DNA of 64,000 nt from Effrenium voratum (taxonomy: Eukaryota; Sar; Dinophyceae; Suessiales; Symbiodiniaceae), in NCBI GenBank assembly GCA_963377175.1, contig CAUJNA010001225.1, forward strand, positions 613,811 through 677,810, given 5' to 3'. Position numbers and translations under genes: made by a program. The stretch's first letter is position 1. Each line of letters opens with the position of its first letter. This document shows, piece after piece, positions 1-12,670 of the stretch. Below the pieces are notes generated by a model. That model was not told where the DNA came from. It saw nothing but the letters and a program-made list of their open reading frames with translations, and did no database searches.

Positions 1-1727
1 ATGAAGGAAGTGAGGTTATCGTTCATGAGCCTCACGTTGAGGAGATCCTCCATGGCATAGGTGGCTCCGTGCTTGATGTTCGTGCTCAGGTGCTCGTGCA
101 CCATGAGAAGCACTTGTCTCCCACGAACTGGATTCCTCTTCTGCGCCTCTACCTCCTTGAAGGTGTCGACTTGTCTCGCCAGGTCACCCTGAATGATGTT
201 GGTGAGGGCGGACAGCAACTTGGCGTCCAAGGTGAGGAAAGTACCTGGTTCTTTGAGCTCCTCGATTGTAACGGCGGGCTCCCACACTCTGCTGATCCAC
301 GTGAAAGCGTCATCGGGGCGATCGGATGCCGCACATACGGCTTCCCGTACCTTGATGCGCCAATTCCTGTAACTCTCAGGAAGTGGAAAGGAGGGGATGA
401 TGATCCTCTCCGCCTCCTTGACCTTGGGTTTGTCATTGTCTGCGTCCACAGTGGTCGTCTGCTTACCCAAGATCTTGTTGAGCTTCTTGCGGATCGCTCG
501 AGCTTTCTCCGAAGATGATGACGAGGATGATGACGTTGAGGAGCTGGACGATGAAGAGCTCGGAGAGTCGGAAGGAGACCCACCCTTTCGTTTCTTGTGG
601 CTCTTCTTCTTCTTCTTTTTGTCCTTCTTGCTCTTCTTCTTTTTGTCCTTCTTCTTCTTCTTGTCCTTCTTGCTCTTCTTCCCATCGTCATTCCCGTCGT
701 CATCGTCGTCGTCATGATCATCATCATCATCGGGATTGCCGGCAGGTGGTTCCCCACCGCCTCCGCTCTGGCCTTTACCTGCGCCTGATGGATTTCCACC
801 ACCATCGTTTGGGTCCTGTGCCGGAGATGTCGGTTCGTATTCCTCGGCATCCCCGTCAAGATCATCGGCGGCACCTGGCCCATCACGGCGGAGTTCGGTA
901 GAAGCTGACCTGATACGTACCTTAGAACTAAGATCCAGGCCGGGAGGAGGAAATGTCTGTACAGGAGAGGCCTTTGGCCTCAGACCGAAAATAGGAACAT
1001 TAGAAGAACTACTCTGCTCACTGCGAGATTTCAATTCATGACGTAGTGCCTCAATGTCCCTCGACTGCTTCATGATAATCTCCCTCATTTCAGCAGCGCT
1101 CCTGTCCGCGTCCTCCTTCTGCTTGTTGTGGGTGACTTCCCAAATCAATTTGAGCTGTTCATACTTCTTCTCAGCTTCCAAGCGTTGAGCAACCCACTGC
1201 TGCCTTGCCTCGTTGAACTCTCTTTCCTTCGCCATTGCCTCTTGTTGGCATACGTTGATGTGGTTCACCGCGTCCTGATAGAGTCGGCCTTTTTCCTCAA
1301 CATGGCCTGCTTGGAGCTGATTGATGATGGCGTCGTGGCGTGCCGAAGCATAGGCAGCCACTTCCTCCGTACTCGGACCTGTGTTGACCACATTCACCGT
1401 CTGGCTATGTTGATATATGTTCGGGGCGCTCACATGATGTTGATGAAGGTGAGTCTCGTTCTTAGTCATGTGCGCGTGCATCTCTTGCCCAGGTTGATGT
1501 CCGGCAAGAGGTTCCCCTCCGCTTCCCATTGAATCCTCCGGAAGGACGACCGAAGTGATGGGCACAAGCGCATCGCCTTGGTCGGACTCAGGAAAACTGC
1601 TTCGGGAGCGCTGTGACGGATTGCATGGCGGTTTCCCTTCCGGATGCCCACCCTTGATCAATTTATTGGCCACTGCTTCGTTCATCCTTGCTATGGCAGG
1701 GTGGCATCCGTCGCCGCTTGACGCCAT
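1..1727 (-). CDS. Gag-like polyprotein N-terminal part, copia-type element (partial)
   Basis: Reading leftwards from an ATG at 1725-1727, the frame stays open for about 575 codons to the window edge, so the 3' end is missing. The first ~230 residues are charged and helix-forming, probably a coiled coil. Next come a Gly/Pro/Asp stretch, a run of KKSKKD/KKKK repeats and a serine run. From about residue 440 there is a capsid-like region (LPESYRNWRIKVREAV, ASDRPDDAFTWIS, GDLARQVDTFKE, RGRQVLLM). The same string of motifs occurs in the gag at 45512-48154 (PTPETYRAWK, ASDRPDAAFTWVN, GDLSRQILTYKE, RGRQVLLM). The two are therefore homologous but clearly diverged, and belong to different copies or subfamilies. 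No zinc finger is reached before the edge. The frame is also open a little upstream of the ATG, so the exact start is uncertain. Confidence 0.8.
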   Translation of the reverse strand, partial: MASSGDGCHPAIARMNEAVANKLIKGGHPEGKPPCNPSQRSRSSFPESDQGDALVPITSVVLPEDSMGSGGEPLAGHQPGQEMHAHMTKNETHLHQHHVSAPNIYQHSQTVNVVNTGPSTEEVAAYASARHDAIINQLQAGHVEEKGRLYQDAVNHINVCQQEAMAKEREFNEARQQWVAQRLEAEKKYEQLKLIWEVTHNKQKEDADRSAAEMREIIMKQSRDIEALRHELKSRSEQSSSSNVPIFGLRPKASPVQTFPPPGLDLSSKVRIRSASTELRRDGPGAADDLDGDAEEYEPTSPAQDPNDGGGNPSGAGKGQSGGGGEPPAGNPDDDDDHDDDDDDGNDDGKKSKKDKKKKKDKKKKSKKDKKKKKKSHKKRKGGSPSDSPSSSSSSSSTSSSSSSSSEKARAIRKKLNKILGKQTTTVDADNDKPKVKEAERIIIPSFPLPESYRNWRIKVREAVCAASDRPDDAFTWISRVWEPAVTIEELKEPGTFLTLDAKLLSALTNIIQGDLARQVDTFKEVEAQKRNPVRGRQVLLMVHEHLSTNIKHGATYAMEDLLNVRLMNDNLTSF

Positions 1728-1769
1728 TGCGGCGCGGGTGAGAGCTGACTGTACAAGGTACCAGCGATA

Positions 1770-1781
1770 CGGCTGATAACC
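1770..1781 (-). other. Primer-binding-site-like motif and end of a 5' LTR
   Basis: On the minus strand the sequence reads GGTTATCAGCCG directly after CAACA. The same 12-mer stands at the same place, just upstream of gag, in the element at 48179-48190. Bases above 1782 would then be the end of the 5' LTR, but its outer boundary cannot be found without a second copy. Confidence 0.55.
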
Positions 1782-3930
1782 TGTTGAAAGGTGGGGTCTG
1801 CCTAAATGTCAGCACGGGCGGCAGTCAATTTTTCTTGAGCCAGTATCATGTCGGAATGCCACTACCTATCAACAAACGTCAAAGCATCAAGCCACATACC
1901 GGCTGAGCGAAAGAAACGCTGCTTTTCTATCAAGATGATAAAGGTTTATATGAGCCTTGCAATACGCCATGAAGTTAATGGAATCATGGTTTTTTCAGGC
2001 TCGATCGCTCTGGGCCCCATGCCGGCACCCGGTTCTTGGATGCGCAGGAGGCTGAACCTCGGGCTGCGCCAGCGCGGGGTTCCTCACATTTCTGCTAACA
2101 TCAACGGGAGATACTGTGGATGGGCGAAATCCTGCACTATGGGAAACCATTGTCCGTTGCTATTTGCAGGGGGGTCATCATTCCAGGGCTTCTTAGGTGA
2201 TGCGAAATGGATTTCGTCCATCCGAATCCATGGCCGGAGCTGGAAAGCCTCGGATATTTCAAGGTGCAGTTACAAATAGAAAGTGCAGGATCCGAATGGC
2301 CGGAGATTCCAAGAGCGCCCCGGAGTCAGATGCCACTTTTTCCGGGCCGGTGCCCAGACCGTCGGAAGTGCCCGGAGGGCGGTGAAAAAAACCCGTAGGC
2401 AAAATGGGCCAAACTGAGCAACTGCCGGCCGGGTGCAGGAGAGGCCGATGAAAACATCAACAGCTGTTTGGAAAACAAGCTGCAAAGTGTTTCAAGACTT
2501 AAAAATACCATTTCTGCACAAGCCATGGACCCATCCGCCAGTCGCAGAATCCGTTCGCAAAACGGGCCCCGAGACCTCACTTTGCCTGCGCCTTGCGTCG
2601 CTCGGACTGGAGGTAGAGGGTGATGAGAATGGCGAGAGGCACCACCTCAAGCTGAAGATCTGAGTGATTTATGTCTATGTCACTCAGGGCCACTCCAGCG
2701 GTGCTTCCATGCAAGATAGGAAAGCCAAAACACCTCAGCCCACATGCTGAGACTATTGAACTTGTGATTTATGTCAAGTGTCAACTATCCTTGGTCTTCC
2801 AAGAACCCGCGGGGTCCTTGATTTTGATCTTGGCAACAAATGGAAACTCGGCCAAAGGCCTGCTGTTCCAGGAACTTGTCAGCTGCCAAAGCTACTGAAA
2901 ACATAATTTCGCACCGGGGAGGATGGAGCGAGGTAGAGCCAAATTTTGTGTGAACGACATTGCGGCCCCCATCAAGCGAACAGACATGGAACACGTAGCA
3001 CAACTATGGGTCCTCATTTTTTGTGCCACGGGTCTGGCACACTTGAGGGAAGGAACTCAACTTCTTTGGCTCATAAAGCCTCGCTCTTTGGGCTCGCGAG
3101 GGGTATGTGTTTCATGGACTCCTGCGCCGTCATCTTGTGACCTCTCAGTCTGCACAACGACGTCATGGCATGAGCGATTCAACTGTTTAACGCTGGTCAA
3201 GCATTCGCTCCTTGCACGCAACATATCGCCACCTGGGGCTGCTGAATGAAAACGGCAACAAATCTGGTGCAAACAAAGACATTCCGCACTGGCACTGTTG
3301 CCAACCGCCCGCCAATCACCACCATGAGAAACTTCCACCCCGACTTATCCTAAATACTGGCAACGTTATATTGTTTGCAGTTAGCCGGCGCGTTGTTTCG
3401 CAAAATCTAACTCAACAACAAACGATCTCCCCACAAGAGTTCCTCACCCATTGTCCCACAACAAGGATATTCAAGCAAACCAAGCGACAAAGCAACCTAC
3501 CAACCCAGCAACCAAGCACCAGCCAAGTCTTGCATGACTCATCTCCGTTTCAGAAGCATGTTCCTACTACACCCTAAGACTAGATACACCCATCCGGTCT
3601 TCTTCCAAGGCCTTGTCGGACCATGGGTAATTCCCCAAGTGTGAAATCCCAGGGGGCGTCCTCTTTCCAATCACGCAAGTGGAATTAAGTGGACAATGGG
3701 GGTTCCGAGACATGTGTGTCGGAACAAGTAGCTGGCATTCCCTCATTTTGCTTCGGTCGACGCTCTTTACCCTATTGGGTGTGTCTGAAGTTTGCGGGGG
3801 CCCAAATCCGTGGGTGTCCATTGTTTCCATTTAAACCACCACACAAAAAAAGAAGCCCCCCCCCCCCAAAAAAAAAAACGATACCCTCCAAAGAAAGACA
3901 AACCCCGAACACGGAGCCGTGTCCGCATAC
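1782..3930. other. No recognisable gene
   Basis: The first part is probably LTR of the element at the left edge. Beyond that I see only short random open frames, no repeats of note and no convincing exon. Confidence 0.5.
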
Positions 3931-4018
3931 CAATCCGAGGCGCCAAGGTCACGATGTTGGCCCACCAGCCCGGCGTCGAGACCTCCAGAGCCGTGCTCAG
4001 CGAGCTGGACAGCTCCAC
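3931..4018 (-). CDS. Candidate exon, helix-rich host protein
   Basis: On the minus strand an acceptor (CTCGGCAG) is followed by 29 codons plus one base and then a GTATGC donor. Nearly every third base is G or C, unlike the surroundings. The peptide begins VELSSSLSTALEV and ends WWANIVTLAPRI. The plus strand of the same island is also open, so strand is an inference. No family is recognised. Confidence 0.4.
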
Positions 4019-4089
4019 CTGCCGAGTTGTTCCTTCGACGCACGAAGGATCCCAAGGCTAACATCTAGGGCTACCTTCAGGTAGTGATA

Positions 4090-5836
4090 CAAAAACACAC
4101 ACAAACACAAACACGCACACACACAAACACAAACCACAAACACAAACACAAACACAAAACACAAAACACAAACACAAACACAAACACAAACACAAACACA
4201 AAACACAAAACACAAACACAAACACAAAACACAAACACAAAACACAAACACAAACACAAAACACAAAACACAAACACAAATACAAACACAAAACACAAAA
4301 CACAAACACAAAACACAAAACACAAACACAAACACAAAACACAAAACACAAACACAAATACAAAACACAAAACACAAACACAAATACAAACACAAACACA
4401 AATACAAAACACAAAACACAAACACAAACACAAACACAAACACACAAACAAACACAAACACAAAACACAAAACACAAACACAAACACAAACACAAATACA
4501 AACACAAACACACACAAACACAAACACAAAACACAAAACACAAAAAAAAAAACACAAACACAAACACAAACACACACACAAAGACAAACACAACCACAAC
4601 CACAACCACAAACACAAACACACAAACACACAAACACACAAACACACAAACACACAAACACACAAACACACAAACACACATACACACAAACACACAAACA
4701 CACAAACACACAAAGACACAAAGACGCAAAGACACAAACACAAAACACAAAACACAAACACAAACACAACACAAAATACAAACACAAACAGAAACACAAA
4801 CACAAACACAGAAACAAACACAAACACAAAACACAAACACAAACACAAACACAAACACACACACAAACAAACAAACACAAAACACAAAACACAAACGCAA
4901 ACACAAACACAAACACAAACACAAATACAAACACACACACAAACACACAAACAAACACAAACACAAAACACAAAACACAAACACAAACACAAACACAAAC
5001 ACACAAACAAACACAAACACAAATACAAACACAAAACACAAAACACAAACACAAACACAAAACACAAAACACAAACACAAACACAAAACACAAAACACAA
5101 ACACAGAACACAAACACAAACACAAAACACAAACACAAACACAAACACAAAACACAAACACACACAAACACAAAACACAAAACACAAAACACAAACACAA
5201 ACACAAACACAAACACACACACACACAAACACAAACACAAACACAAACACAAACACAAACACAAACACACACAAACACAAACACAAAACACAAAGCACAA
5301 CAACAAACACAAACACACACACAAAGACAAACACAACCACAACCACAACACACAACACACAAACACACAAACACACAAACACACAAACACACAAACACAC
5401 AAACACACAAACACACAAACACACAAACACACAAACACACAAACACACAAACACACAAAACACACACAAAACACAACACACACAAACACACAAACACACA
5501 AACACACAAACACACAAACACACACACACAAACACACACACACAAACACACAAACACACAAACACACAAACACAAACACACAAACACACAACACAAACAC
5601 AAACACACACAAACACAAACACAAACACAACACACACAACACACACAAACACACAAACACACAAACACACAAACACACACAAAACACAAACACACAAACA
5701 CACAAACACACAAACACACAAACACACAAACACACAAACACACAAACACACACACACACACAAACACACAAACACACAAACACACAAACACACAAACACA
5801 CAAACACACAAACACACAAACACACACAAACACACA
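4090..5836. repeat. CACAAA/ACACACAA satellite array, 1.75 kb
   Basis: An almost pure A/C array on the plus strand. It mixes blocks of the hexamer CACAAA with blocks of the octamer ACACACAA (purest at about 4615-4735 and 5345-5835), with rare single-base variants (ATA, CCA, AGA). Very long open frames run through it on both strands only because neither unit contains a stop. It is not the TTTAGGG-type telomere repeat. Confidence 0.95.
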
Positions 5837-6480
5837 GGTGCCGTTCCGTTCCCTACGGATTCAGGAATCCCCAAAACGGTTCACTCCACTCACACACACA
5901 CACGCAGATCTAGGGGACACTTCCCCATTGTTTCCAGGGATCCTTATTTTCAGGAAACCATCCAAAAACCCTGGCAAACAGCTGGTTTTTGAAAAGATAG
6001 ATGTGTGGAATCAGCCGCTAGAAAAATGGATTTTCTGGAGAGCCCAAAACTTGCAGAAACAGGACCTTTGCTTTGGACCAAAAACTGGACCCATGTTTTG
6101 GGTGACTAAAACTGGATGTGTATGGGACGGGCAGTATGAGTGATGGATCTGTGTCAGCGGAATCCTCCAGGCCTGGCTCCGGTTGTTCTGTTTATTAAGG
6201 GGGGGGGGCATTCCTGATCCTGCATCATACACCCACTCCATCAGGCATGTTGCATTCCGCCTCTCATGGAATGGCAGGAAGGGGCTATCACCCTTCATCC
6301 GCTTTGGGCCTCGTTGAGGGCTTAGGCTTGGCTTATGCCTTATGCTGGGGCTCCACAGCCTCCTTATCCCTAGTTGAAAGCTGCTCCAAACCACCCCAAA
6401 GCATATTTCAGCACAGACCCCGTACCTTTCGGCTGCTGAGAAAAAACTGCATACAGCATAGAACCCAACTAGCATGAGAG
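5837..6480. other. No recognisable gene
   Basis: Unique sequence between two repeat arrays, with a short G run near 6200. No convincing coding island. Confidence 0.5.
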
Positions 6481-7420
6481 ATTACATCACCACCCTGACC
6501 AGCACCCTGGCTGTATCGCCAACCAAGCATCGCCAGCAACCACCGCACCTCCGCAGTGCCTCGCCTTGAGCACACCAAACAGTACCTGCATGGCCAAAAA
6601 GCACATGCCACCTTGGGCAAAAAGCACCTTGACAACCCACAGCAGCACCCGGGTTGTCACCAGAACCAGCAGCGCCGTGCAAATGCCCACATCACTTTGA
6701 CCAGTACCCTGCCTGAACCTTGACCGCACCCCAAACAACCAAACAGCGACAAAGAACAAATAACACCGTGACCAGCAGCCCCCATGCGTCGCCGATGCCA
6801 GCCATAGCACCCTGCGCATCACCCTGACCACGTCGCCAAGCAAGCACCAACCCCACGACAAACTCAGCACCCTGACCAGCAACCTCACCAACACCCTGAC
6901 CAGCACCCGCAGCAGCACTCAGCCTCAATCGCCAAACAAACACCGCCAGCAGCTGCCACTGCACTTTGAGCACACCTGACAGCACCGTGACCAGCACCCC
7001 GCACCGCATCCCCAAACAAGCATCTTGGCCAGCACTCACAGAAGCACCTACAGCCAAGCACCGCCAGCAACAGCCACCGCGCACAAAGCCACCAAACAGC
7101 ACCCCCACCACAACAGCACCCTCGCCAAACAAGCATCGCCAGAAACTTCCAGCGCCTTGACCAAACAGAACCCTGACCAGCACCCAAACAACGCAACAGC
7201 ACCCGGACTGCATCGCAAAGCAAGCACCCACCGCACCCTGCACTCGGCACCTTGAGCACAGCACTCAGGCACACGAACAGCACCCTGACCAGCACCCTGA
7301 CCAGCACCCAAAACAGCACCCTGACTGCATCACAAAACAGGCACTACCAGCAACCACTACAGCACCTTGAGCGCTCCCCGAACAGCACCCTGACCAGCAG
7401 GTGCAGCAGCAGCTTGCACG
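6481..7420. repeat. Degenerate ~100-bp minisatellite (CCCTGACCAGCACC family)
   Basis: About nine imperfect units. Each contains a block like CATCGCCAAACAAGCACC, then CCAGCAACC, a CTTGAGCACACC block, and the short repeat CAGCACCCTGACCAGCACC. Clear unit starts lie near 6515, 6928, 7120, 7210 and 7330. Long frames on the minus strand (VLVRVLVRV-type) are products of the repeat and not genes. Confidence 0.8.
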
Positions 7421-7489
7421 ACAGCCTGCTCCGTCTTTGGAAGGAAGAAATCCTTATAGCTGCTAGGCTATCTGGGGAAACAATCCCAC

Positions 7490-7616
7490 TTGAAGGAAGC
7501 TCCACCTCCGTCACTGCCCCGCGGGCGCTGCGAAGCTGCCGCGCAGACGTGGGCGCTGTTCCGCAGAGGAAAGCGAAGCCGCTGCAAAGGGCCAGGGCCA
7601 GCAGGGGCAGCAGGAC
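7490..7616 (-). CDS. Candidate exon with hydrophobic segment
   Basis: On the minus strand an AG at 7617-7618 is followed by an open frame that starts VLLPLLALALCSGFAFLCG. This segment could be a signal peptide or membrane helix. It continues into a polar stretch (TSARQLRSARGAV) and reaches a GTGGGA donor. GC content is locally high. It could be an early exon of a targeted protein. Strand and splice sites are by eye only. Confidence 0.3.
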
Positions 7617-7867
7617 CTGAGTCGCATTGAAGGGGGCCCAACACCGAACCGGCTGTTTGACCTCCAAGCTATTCTTTTATTGGCCTCAAAAACAGGGTGG
7701 GGATTAACAAAAACTGGATCCGAATGGAACAAATGGCACTACTGACCCGCATGTATATGGGCTGTGACTGTGGATCCGCTGCGTGTGCAGAAGCAGAAAA
7801 ACATAGTGGGGGAAACAGAGAAGCAAGGGTAGGGAGTTGCTGCTCCCCCCGGCGAAAGAGAAGTAGG

Positions 7868-8036
7868 TGGGGACTTGTTTTGCGGGGCGGATTGACAAAG
7901 GAATGAGTGGTTGTTGGGGAGGGGGACTTGTTCGGGTTGGGGGGGGGGGTTCTGATTAACCAACAAAAGGCGGGGGGAGCGCCGGGAACTTGTTGTTGCG
8001 GGGGGGGGGTACTTGTTTTTCAAGGCGGGGGGGTCT
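7868..8036. repeat. G-rich minisatellite (GGGGACTTGTT units)
   Basis: Four imperfect units of about 35-60 bp, each containing (G)nACTTGTT followed by a run of 7-10 G. The G runs could form quadruplexes on the plus strand. Confidence 0.6.
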
Positions 8037-11000
8037 GAACAGAAGTGGTGGGGAGGGGCATGAACCTGAACCCACGCGTAATTTTAACCTTTACTGGAAC
8101 AAAATCAAAGATAGCGCCAGTTGGCTTGCGGGCCCGCACTGAGTTCAGGCAAATGTTGCTCGGCATGCAAGCTTGCGGGAAGCAGTCTGGTCCTGGCAAG
8201 ACCTTCGGCTGATGTCTGGCCCAAAGGGGTCGAACAAAGGCAGCTAAACCAGGCAACTTTTCTGGGTGCACTCGTTTTGTTGAGCATGTTTTCAGCCACC
8301 GCTTCAACAACCTAACGACCAGGAAGTGGCTGCTTTTTGACCAAAACTGCCTGAGTGTGGTGGGGCTGATCTGTAACTTCTGCCAAAGGCGCGCGCTGCG
8401 CCATGGCTCCCAAATGCTCCGAATCTCTCTTTGCGAACTGGTCTTGAGCCAGCAGGGACGTGAGGCGTGAGCTTGCAACCAAAGGGGCACTTCAAATGGA
8501 CAAAGCCTGATGAATGGGTCAACTACCAACTGGGGTTCTGTCCATCCAGTCGACCACAAAGGGGGTTGCCACAAGCTTTTAGCTTGTCATGGCCAAATGC
8601 AGGCGGATCGCTATGGCAAATCTCTAGGATTTGTGGGGAGGGAGAACATGGGCATCTGATCTTGGAAGAAACTAACTGACCGCTGAGCCAACACCACTAA
8701 GAAACCAGTCTCAAGCGCAAGGGAAAATGAGACGGCCCATGCTGCAGCTACCAAGGCTTGTTAACTCTAGGAGCTTCCTATGGCAAGAATGATCTACAAA
8801 AGGTGGAGGACGTCAATAGCCGATGCAAATCGAATGTGAGCACTTGACGTTTTTCGTAGCTGTGCGTATATGTATGATAGGCGTCGCCTGTACCTGTCAC
8901 CCCGGGAAAGTGGTGTGGTCCGGTGTCTTTTGAGTGTGCCCTTTGTGGGGTTGCGCTCGGCCTTTGTGACGAAATGTCAAGCCCTGGGTGCCGCACAGCC
9001 GTTGACGCCATGCATACTGCAGCCTCTGTCTCTGGTCCTGAGCGCCACAGCATGGCCCTAAGCGCTCGTCCAGGGTTCATTCATCTAGCCTTGCAAGGGT
9101 AACAGCTTCACAGTTTAGGCTTGCTGGATCATCCGGGACGGTTTGGTGGAATGATTGCCCATGGCAAGACATGGGCGAAAATTGTTCAAAGGAACTGATT
9201 GGTCCAACTATCGCTTGAACACGCCAAACTCAATTGGGTGGGATGCGCAACAGCAGTTGCCTAGCTCCGCAACAGCACATTCTTTGAAGCACTGTTCTGC
9301 GTTGCTGATGATGGGCATGCTTCTCAACGGAAAGTGTGTCCATCAAACAACACCGCGAAAAACCCCACTAGCAACCACACGTAATCCAAATCCACAGACT
9401 CGCTATCCACCAGGACGCCTCCGCCGGAACTCACAAAATCAACGAAGTGTTGGGCACCAGTTTGCTCAGTTAAATTGATGGCCCGCCAGACCTCAGGTCG
9501 AGCCGCTCTCTGCGAGCCGCAGGAGTGCTTTTTTGAAGCTGGTCCGATAGGCAGGGAATGAGAAATGGAATGACCCAAGAAAAACCATCCCCGGTTTCCT
9601 TTCAGGAACCCCTAAGTTCATTCCCAATACCCTGCACCATTCCCTTCCTCGCAACAGCCAGGTAGGGAAACAAGTTGAAAACAAAGCTTCCCACGCGCCC
9701 GGAAACGAATGGCCCGGTTTGGGCTGCTGGCCAGTTGTCGCTGGTTTTGTGGGTGGCATCCAGGAGGCCCTGAGCCAAGCTGAAAGGCATCCGTCCGAAA
9801 GACGTGAACCACCTGTAGACGTGAAACACCACATGCCAACAACCTACTGTTGGCAGAACTGGAGCTCACACAAAACATGAAGATTAGGGACCTTTCCACA
9901 TGTTTGCACTGATGCCCCCTTTCAAAACACCCTTTCAAGCGTCCCACCCACCAGTCAAGGCATTGAGCAAAGAGCGGGAGACTGTTCAGGGTCGGCGCTG
10001 TCGTTTCGTGGCTTGGGGTGACTTTGGGCTTGCACCTGTTGGGGAGTAACTCGCACGCTAAATGTTGGGATTGAAGGCTTCCAGCGTCCGAACTCACAGC
10101 ACGAATTGTTCCCTCCAGCGCAGCTTGAAGCGTTGGTTTTGCTCAACGCAAAGCTGGCCCAAGACGGAAAGGACAGCACAAGGTCAGAAGAACATCTGCA
10201 AAAGGATTAGTCGATTTAAAGATCCACAGGTGGCTGTGCTTTTCTTGGCATGTGTTGAGCTACTTAGATTTATGTAAAGCGGAGGGGCTGCAAGACTAGC
10301 CTGTTATCATGCCAATGGTTGAGAAAAGCTTCGCCGCGCAGGCGAATTCGAATTCCAGCGGGGCCGAATTCCTGCAGAAGCGCAGCACCTCGTGTCTGGT
10401 GAAACAATCCCGGTTCTTGGTTTCTGACTTTGCTAACGCACAAAAAACAGTCTAAAAGGGTTTCTCCTTCTTGGGGGACTCCTCAAAACATGGTCCCTTT
10501 AAACGCGACCAAAAAGGCTACCCTCTCTCCCACCAACATAGCAACCGTGGCAGCGCACCTGGAAGATCAATTTCCCTTTGGAGGGATCTCCTCTCAAGTG
10601 CCCTCTGTTGGTGAGAGGAATGGTACCCTCCAAAAACAGACAACACCCAAATGGCTGTGGGTCAAAATTACCATGGATTCATTTTGGGGTACCTATTTTT
10701 GACCCACTGCCAAATGACCACCATTGGCTCGCGGGCACGCGGCGAGTGTGCCTGCATTCGCTCCAGCACGTCTGGGTCTAAAACCTGGCGTGGGGGAACT
10801 GTAAAGATCTCAGCTTCCTCTCTGGTGTCTGAGCCTAGGGCAGCCAAGGAGACAGCCAAAGGCAAATCAACATTGAACGCGTGCGGGGAAGATGTAAGGG
10901 GGCGACCTGTTCGCTTTCAGCTTGTTTCCCCACCTAACTTGCTGGTGCGATAGGTAGGGAATGACAAGGAGTCTGGGTGTTGGGAATGAACCGGTTTTGG

Positions 11001-12556
11001 GGATTCCCTTAAAAGAAACTGTAGGTTGGATGGCTTTTTGCTTGGCGTCGTTCCATTTCTCGTTGCCTGCGTATTGAAGAACTAGCAAGCCAGTGTCTGA
11101 GCCGGTCTGACCCATTCGACCACCGGCTCTAAATTTCTGCACGGGCGAGTAGTTTCACGTTCCCACATGATTGGCCCAAGGCAAGTCTGGACGTGTTCCC
11201 TAAAAACAATCAAAACCAAAAAAAACAGAACTGGGAAGGAAGCTGTGTCCTTCCGGCATGGAATTGGCCCTCGCGTTTGAATCTTCGGCTGCCTCCCCTG
11301 TCCAGTGATTTTGCCCATGCTCAACATCTCAGCGTGCATTACCACTTGCAAATGGGTTTGTATCAAAATACGGGACCCCTAGTTGGGTTTCCCTTTCGAC
11401 CCATCCAGCGAGGGGTTCCCCCAAACATATGTACTGAGTCTGCCGACCCGCGCACCTTTTTGGCAGGCAACCTGCAGCCACGTTTGTACCACAGCGATCG
11501 GCAAGGATTGATTATGCTTGAGATCCACAGCAACTCCCAAAGCTGAGAAAAGGGATCCCCAGGTTTGGGACCCTACGTCAGTGTGAGCTCAATTTACCAA
11601 AGCACAGTCGACGATCCCCCAAAGGCAACTGAATCCACTCTTGGCATGGCCATGGAGCCCAAAGCGGCCACTTCTGTTGAATCAGACTTGCCATGGGAAC
11701 CACACTCATGCCGCACCCAGGTCCCCCACCAAGAGAAAACGGCCTGCCATGCCCATTTCCGGCAGGCCTGCACCAATCCCTCCTGATCTTCCCAGTGCGG
11801 AGGGCCCAACTTCTCCTGGCATGGAAAAGACTCACTCCCCATGGTTTGTTGCCTTTGGGGGTCCATTCAAACACAAACCAAGTGGGTCCATCTTAAGAAA
11901 CACCGTCAGTCTTGGAGGACATAAACATGGTACATTTTTGTCCCCAGCCATTTTGGAGCGGGTATTATGCCCCCAACATCTGAAGCGTTCGTGCAAGAAC
12001 CCCAGAAACTGTGATTCTGAGGTTCGTGAGCCCGCAACCCACTGGTGGACGTACTTGAATCGTGCTGAAACCTATAAACCTTCACTGTCCAAAGGTCAGG
12101 GAGGTCTCAAAACAACTCCATCTCATGCTCAACATGAAACGTGCATCCCATTGCGCAGTTTCAGTTTGAGTCACCTTGCCTTCCCCCTAATTGCCAGCTT
12201 CTCATTTCTCAAGTGGAGTTCCTCCCCGAATTGCAGCAAGTTGATGAGGGATTGCCTACATCCATGGTATGCAACTCAACCTGGGAATAGAACTTGGCAT
12301 CAGCAAAACACAGCTGAACTTGCACTTCGAGGATTCCTATGGCTTTCCTCTTGCCAAGGGACCAGGACCTCCTTCTTCGCCAACAAAATATGTCCAGAGC
12401 AGATCGACTCTGCGGAATCTCCAAGGCGACAAGGGAAAAAACAACAAAAAATAGCCCCAACCCCACAAACCTAAAAAAACCAATCCCAAAAAAGCCCTGG
12501 CTTTTACCCCAAAGCACTGAAAAAAACAAACCCAACTAGGACACTGAATTCGGAAC
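8037..12556. other. No recognisable gene
   Basis: 4.5 kb of apparently unique sequence. Short open frames are scattered on both strands without composition or motif support. A small GC-rich, open island near 10325-10400 might be an exon, but I could not choose a strand or frame. Confidence 0.4.
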
Positions 12557-12670
12557 TGCGGAGATGGATTCGTCCGCCGACTGGAATCGGAGGGAATCGG
12601 CCTCCAGGAAGGCCGTCATAGTGCGCTGCGCCATGTCCGAGCGGTGCATGGAGATCTTGTGCCCACAGAC
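12557..12670 (-). CDS. Candidate exon
   Basis: On the minus strand an AG at 12671-12672 is followed by 38 codons in phase 0, ending at a GTTCCG donor. The peptide starts VCGHKISMHRSDMAQRTM and continues FLEADSLRFQ, with high GC at third positions. The opposite strand of this island is open too and has a GTAAGG that could be a donor at 12744-12749, so strand is not certain. No family is recognised. Confidence 0.35.

Noticed and set aside
3997..5913. Four overlapping frames of 580-625 codons
   Set aside because: All lie in the CA-rich array on both strands. The repeat units contain no stop codons, and the 'proteins' are only Cys/Val/Phe or Thr/His/Lys/Asn runs.
6487..7319. Minus-strand frames with VLVRVLVRV repeats
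   Set aside because: Translation of the ~100-bp minisatellite; no independent coding signal.
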